In this document: piece after piece, positions 39,980 through 44,583 of the stretch | Layout of the letters: the number at the start of each line of letters is the position of its first letter | Numbering within the stretch: the first letter of the stretch is position 1 | Assembly (NCBI GenBank): GCA_003427395.1 | Contig: BFEA01000057.1 | Coordinates: forward strand, 3,825,605-3,870,187 | Source: Chara braunii | Taxonomy: Eukaryota > Streptophyta > Charophyceae > Charales > Characeae | DNA: 44,583 nucleotides | Reading direction: 5' to 3' | Translations under genes and position numbers: made by a program | Notes under the pieces: generated by a model | Database searches by the model: none | What the model was told of the DNA's origin: nothing | The model's input: only the letters and a program-made list of their open reading frames with translations

Positions 39980-40420
39980 CTTTCGAGTCCCAACCTGTCC
40001 TTACCGTTTTATAGGCCCTCGCGTCCTATTGGCCCTGGCGTGCGGTATGCGAACAACCGGAAACGCCCTTTCCGCACCCTCCTTGGTCCCGACGCGAGGC
40101 CTGCTGCTGGAGAGTTCCTCTGGGCGGAGAAGTATAAAAGGCGTTGCTGCCCAAGTTGTATCCCTTTTGTTGTCTGGCAGCTCTACAGGCCAAGTCGCGC
40201 TATTGCTACCGCGCGCGTGTTGATATCTTGTCTTCACCCACCACGTCCTTCCTCCATAGTCGGTTCGCTTTTCGTAGCGCGACTTCCATTCGCCATAGCT
40301 GGTTCGCTTTTTGTCACTCGATTTCCCTCCGCGATAGCTGGTTCGCTCGTCGTACGTTGTCGGGACCGGTGGGTCCCGAGATAAGCCTTGCCCATTGAGA
40401 GGCGGTATACCGCAGAATTG
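39980..40420 (+). promoter_or_regulatory. Promoter-like segment, possibly part of another LTR
   Basis: TATAAAAG at 40133-40140 lies in a GC-rich setting, with a reversed CCAAT box (ATTGG near 40030) about 100 bp upstream. Downstream, a unit with (ATAGCTGGTTCGCTTTTTGTC)-like sequence is repeated three times at 40255-40355. No partner LTR or primer site was found, so this is only a candidate. Confidence 0.35.
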
Positions 40421-40860
40421 TGCACGACAGAGAAAACCGGAGGCAAGAAGGGTAAGAGGACTAAAGGCATTCGTACTGGCACCTAGAGATTTAGAGGTTG
40501 CCCGGAGGTGCCGGAGCCACTGGACCAATGAGAAACTAGCGGAACGGCGAGCGGCAAGAGACCGTGAGAAATTAGCAAAGGCGGCACTTCCCCCGGAAGG
40601 GAGAAGGACCATCGGGGAAGGTGGTGTCACAAGTTGCACGACGCAGGGAGAAAATAATTGAAAAGAAAAGAAATAAGTGGGGTGCCGGCGCGCGAGGACG
40701 TGGCCCGGGCCAAGAGGGCCACCAGGACGCAACGTCAAGAAGACCGAGGGGCCACGAGCCAAGTAAGGACCCGCGTCCGGGAAGAGTGGCGCACGGGACG
40801 AGAAGGACAAAGGGAAGGAGGTCGCCATAGGGCGGAAAAATGTCAAAAGAACCCGGGGAC
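40421..40860. other. Purine-rich non-coding segment
   Basis: Long open frames exist on both strands because of biased composition, but neither translation shows a recognisable domain. No gene is called. Confidence 0.45.
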
Positions 40861-43750
40861 CATCGGCGGGACAAAGTGTCAGGGACCAGTAGCGGGACTA
40901 GCGTCGAGGACCACCAACGGGACTAGTGTCGGGGACTAGCACGGGGCGAGTACCGGCGGGACTACTAGCGGGACTAGTGTCGGGGACCAGCGCGGACAAG
41001 TGGCGGGGACTTATGAAGTCCCGAGGAAAAATTATGGCGCGTCGTCATGTGCAAATGATTAAAGCAAGGTGCACCGTCAAGATCAAGGATCTTGAAGGCC
41101 AAAAATATTAGCACCACTAGCATGAGCACTAGTGTGAGCAAGCGGGAAGGGCAAAAGAAAAAGAAAAGGCAAAGAAACATGGAGGTAGAGGCGTGGGAGC
41201 AATCCGAAAAATCTCGGATTGGGCTCCCCCAAGAAAATGGACCCAAAAGGGACTCTATGGGAAGAATGGGCCTCCAGGAGAAAATCGGAATATGGGGGCC
41301 TACCGTTTGGGAGAAATAGAGGCAAACGGAGACTTCCATGGGCATGGGAAGGCCACAAGTGCAGTCCGAGAAATAACAGACTGGCCCTTGAGCATGGGAA
41401 GGGCCAAAACTAAGAGGAAGAGCCTAGAAAAGGGCCTTAACGGCTAGTTGACACTTGGCATGCAAATGAGAAAAAAAAAAAAAAAAAAAAAAAAAGAATA
41501 AGAAAAAGAAAATGGGAAGTGAGAGAGGATGAGTGAGTTGGCCGTCAGTAGGGACTGCAGCAAGTAGGGACTGGCAGGTCCCTACTGTCCACAAGTGGAG
41601 GAAAAAAAAAAAGAAAAAAAAAGAAAAAGTCAAAAGGGCACTAACAGCCAAAAACGGCCACCTAGGAGGGGTGCATTTGTGACCAGATTCATTCTGGCAT
41701 ATGTTGGTTACAAAGTATTGTGATTTTCTCTTGATTTTGCAGAGAAAATCAAGGAAAATCAAGCCCTCATGCAACCGAGATGCAACGAATTGCATGAGGT
41801 AGGCCAAACACATGTTTTAGGTGCACCGGGAGCCAAAATGAGGACCGGATGCACTTGGAAGTTGGCCGTTTCTTTTTCTTTCAATTTGGGGCTAGTTGTG
41901 GGGCATTGGGGCAAGGGAATTGACCCCTATTGCAGTCCGAGTTGCAACAGACTGTATGGGGGAGGCTAAACACATGCTTTTGGTGCATTCGGAGCCAATA
42001 TTGATTTGAGCCCGGATGCACTTAAAAATTGAACGCTTCATTTTCCCTTAGCATGGGGCATGTTGTGGGGCCGTGGGACTAGGAAAATGGCCAGGATTGC
42101 AGTCCGAGAAATAACGGACTGCATGAGGATGCTTAGGCTAAGGAAAAAATGAGCCACAGCATGCCTAAAAGGCTAGAAAATGGTGCCGCAGGCATGGGAA
42201 AAGTGGGGACGGTAAATGGTGACCGCGAGATAAGATCTCACGGCCGAGAAAAATCGGCACACACGCGGCACCCAAGGAAGAAGTATTGGGACTGTTGGGG
42301 GCGAGGGGGTCCCAAAAATAAAAATGGGACGTCGTCCGGGATGTTGTCGGGGACCGAGTGGGTCCAAATAATAAAGGCCGAAAATTGGGATTTTGTCGAC
42401 GGCACCGCCGTCGGGACGGAAAAATGGGACTAGCATGGGGAAGCGGCGGGGACGTGAGGTGTCCCAAGGGAAACCCCAGGGCAATGTAGTGAGTGGATGC
42501 GCAAGGCCAATGGCGCCGTCAAGATCGAAGATCTTGACGGTGGAAAATATTAGCACCACTAGTGGAGCCCAAATGGGAGAGCTAGAGGTGAAAATAAGAG
42601 AAAAACAGGAGTTGGGAGGGCTGCCCAGCAATTCGGGATATCTCGGACTAGCTAGGCATGTGAAGATAGAGCTTCAAGGGGCCCAACATGAGAAAAAGGC
42701 TGCCCATAGAAAATCGGAGCAAAGGGGCTAAAAATCGGACAAACGGAGTTAAAATGGAGCCCCTTAGGAGCATGGGGGAACCATTATTGAGGTCCGAGGT
42801 GTAACGGCAAACAGCCATCCATGAACCTGGCCATGAATGAGGTTCCAAGGCCTAAAAAGAGAGTGCACAGCTATTTGACACTTGTCACAGCGAAAATAAA
42901 AGAAACAGAAAAGAAAAAGAGGGAAACATGGGGGAGAATGAGACAAACGAGAGAAAAGGGTGGAGGAGAATGTGTCGGCCGGTTGGGACTGCTGCAGTAG
43001 GGACTGGCAGGTCCCAATGATGACCTCATCCCTCCTAGAATGGGGGAGGGCAATCCGGATTGTTGAGATATGACCCTTGGGGCCATATCTCCCCATTATC
43101 TGAATTAAAAAGAGAATTAAAAAGAGAAGAATAAGAGAAAATGCAAAAGGAAAATGACCGGTTTTCTTTTTGGCCATGGATCTGAGATCGGATCTCATGG
43201 TGGAGGGGAAACAACCGTTTTTTGTGGGCCAGCCCAAAACGGCTAGCTCCGGAATGAGGTGGCAGCCCAAAAATGGAAAGAAACAAAAGAGGGAAAAAAA
43301 CGGAACTGTGCATTTGGCCCAAAAGGAGAGCCAGATGCACCAAAAATTGAAAAATTAGTCTTAGGGGCTCAAATTTGAAGCGATGACCACCATGGGGTAG
43401 CTCGGAATAATGCTGGCCTTGGATCTCAACCTGATCCAAGGCTGAAAATGTGCCGCCACATGGAAAAATGCTCCGGCCTACCCAAGGGAGGCCAAAATCA
43501 GGAAAAGTCGAGAAAAAGGCATACAAGGCCTTTTTCTCCCAAGTAGGTTGTCCCTTGGGCCTTGGACTCAAGGGGGCAGCATTTTTCAAATGGCATGAGG
43601 CTGAAAGGAGGCCCAATGGGCAGTCCGAGTTGGTACCAACCACTCGGACTGCATGAACCTGGCCAAAATGAGGCCCAGGTGCCTCCGGAGAGGCCTAGTG
43701 GTGAAAATTGGCCATGGGGGTACCTCGGTTCACCATGGGGCACATCGGGA
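40860..43750. repeat. Degenerate tandem duplication, about 1.43-kb period
   Basis: Matching landmarks at constant offset: the hairpin segment with AATATTAGCACCACTAG (41105 and 42547), TTGACACTTG (41449 and 42877), ACTGGCAGGTCC (41569 and 43003), and GCATGGGRAAGG...GTCCGAG-type (41342 and 42770). Offsets are about 1428-1442 bp. Each copy has A-rich stretches near the middle (41470-41520, 42895-42925). Smaller repeats occur within: (GGGACTAGTGTCGGGGAC)n at 40870-41010, and two units of about 170 bp at 41770-42045. Confidence 0.6.
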
Positions 43751-44217
43751 GGCCCATGGGCTGGCCGGACTGATGGTTTCAGCTTACATAAGTTGGGAGT
43801 TCCGTCCGCCACACTCCCATTTGCATGAGGAGTGCCCATGCTGCCCAAATGCGCCCATGAGAGCACCACACTCACTTGGAGTGAGGAGAGGGAAACCAAT
43901 GCCAGTATGGGAGCTTAGAGGAGACTAGGAGCTAGGAGAGAAGCTCTGCAGGCTCGTCGTAGGGAGGTTGGCACCAGGAAGGTGATCCGCCATAGCCCCC
44001 AGGGTGTGAGGAGGCGAGAGAGGCTAGAGGGAGTCCCATTAGCTCTCCTAGAGGGAAGGACTCCATACCCATACTGTTTGGAGCTTGTGGCAACTTGGGA
44101 GGAAGTGAGAGAGGAAGGAGGGGAAGGGCTTGAAGAAGAAGGAAGCCATAGCTAAGTAAGGAGAAACTTCATCAAGGTTGGGATATCAACTTCAAGACCA
44201 AGGAGAGGTGAGTAGAG
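43751..44217. other. Non-coding purine-rich flank
   Basis: AG-rich sequence; no open frame with a recognisable product. Confidence 0.45.
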
Positions 44218-44360
44218 AGAGTCTTCTTCTTCTTCTTCTTCTTTTTCTTCTTCTTCTTCTTCTCCTTCTCCCTCCTCTTCTTCCTCTTCCTCTTCTTCTT
44301 TTCCTTCTTCTTCTTCTTCTTCTTCTTCCCTTCCCCCTCTTCTCCCTCCTCTTCTTCTAT
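44218..44360. repeat. (TTC)n/(CTT)n microsatellite
   Basis: About 140 bp of imperfect TTC/TCC triplets. Open frames over it (poly-Leu or poly-Glu/Lys) are composition artefacts. Confidence 0.95.
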
Positions 44361-44583
44361 AGATACCTCCCAAAGATTTGGACAGCCAGTAGAAGACTTT
44401 TCCACTAGTAATAGACTCTCCATTGTCCATTTTTCTAGTCTAGTGTAAATCGCAACTTTCCCTTGTGTCTGTGTGACTCCAAAAATGAGTTTCACTCACT
44501 TTCTCTCCACTCTCTCCTTCAATCTTCACTATGGTGTAAATCGCAAGTTCAATCTTGGTCCATTCTAGTGTTTTTGTGATACT
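44361..44583. other. Window end, no feature recognised
   Basis: A short direct repeat GTGTAAATCGCAA occurs near 44443 and 44534. Nothing else was identified. Confidence 0.45.

Noticed and set aside
40001-40846. 281-codon minus-strand open frame
   Set aside because: Biased GC-rich composition, no recognisable motif, and overlap with repeats and a TATA-like box on the other strand.
44152-44495. Glu/Lys-rich protein on the minus strand
   Set aside because: Direct translation of a TTC microsatellite.

Overview
This is eukaryotic repeat-rich DNA with no bacterial or viral gene organisation and no recognisable host gene. It contains one 925-base assembly gap (11226-12150) and two single-N gaps (17010, 29526). 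Nearly everything I can support is mobile-element sequence: Ty3/gypsy LTR retrotransposons primed by initiator-Met tRNA (several with an integrase-linked chromodomain, so chromoviruses), LINE remnants, a DUF7869-like transposase-type pseudogene, and degenerate long-period tandem repeats. Initiator-Met primer sites, chromoviruses and AAACCCTAA motifs fit the green plant lineage. A large-genome streptophyte alga such as Chara is my best guess, but that is inference.

Layout. 1-592: end of a minus-strand LTR element (C), with leader, primer binding site and truncated LTR. 612-1300: non-coding, with four degenerate copies of a GCTGCC-AAATTT motif. 1304-3529: minus-strand fragment (B) with gag N-terminus, leader, primer site and a 994-bp LTR. 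3731-13222: minus-strand chromovirus (A) with both LTRs, a 4-bp target duplication, and gag, protease, RT/RNase H, integrase and chromodomain in order but broken. 13223-16122: LTR and primer-site remnant plus short repeats. 16123-25072: plus-strand chromovirus (E), both LTRs, heavily mutated. 25370-25800: LINE C-terminal remnant. 25940-29640: 1.2-kb-period complex repeat with an inverted copy and a small TPRT insertion. 30012-32505: broken DUF7869-like gene. 32936-39960: plus-strand gypsy element (D) with 5' LTR, primer site, long leader and gag-pol, truncated inside integrase. 39980-44583: promoter-like stretch, a 1.43-kb degenerate tandem duplication, and a TTC microsatellite.

The most interesting signals are non-coding and lie in retrotransposon leaders. 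(1) A roughly 90-100-nt element is shared by leaders A, B and E; it has an invariant 19-nt core enclosed by a stem whose outer strands differ in sequence between copies but still pair. (2) A hammerhead-ribozyme motif with a complete catalytic core lies in the D leader, with a decayed second copy 136 nt downstream and another remnant in the C leader. (3) Dense arrays of TTGACC/T (W-box) sites occur in sense orientation in leaders A and B.

Every coding region carries stops, frameshifts or deletions, so no element here looks autonomous.
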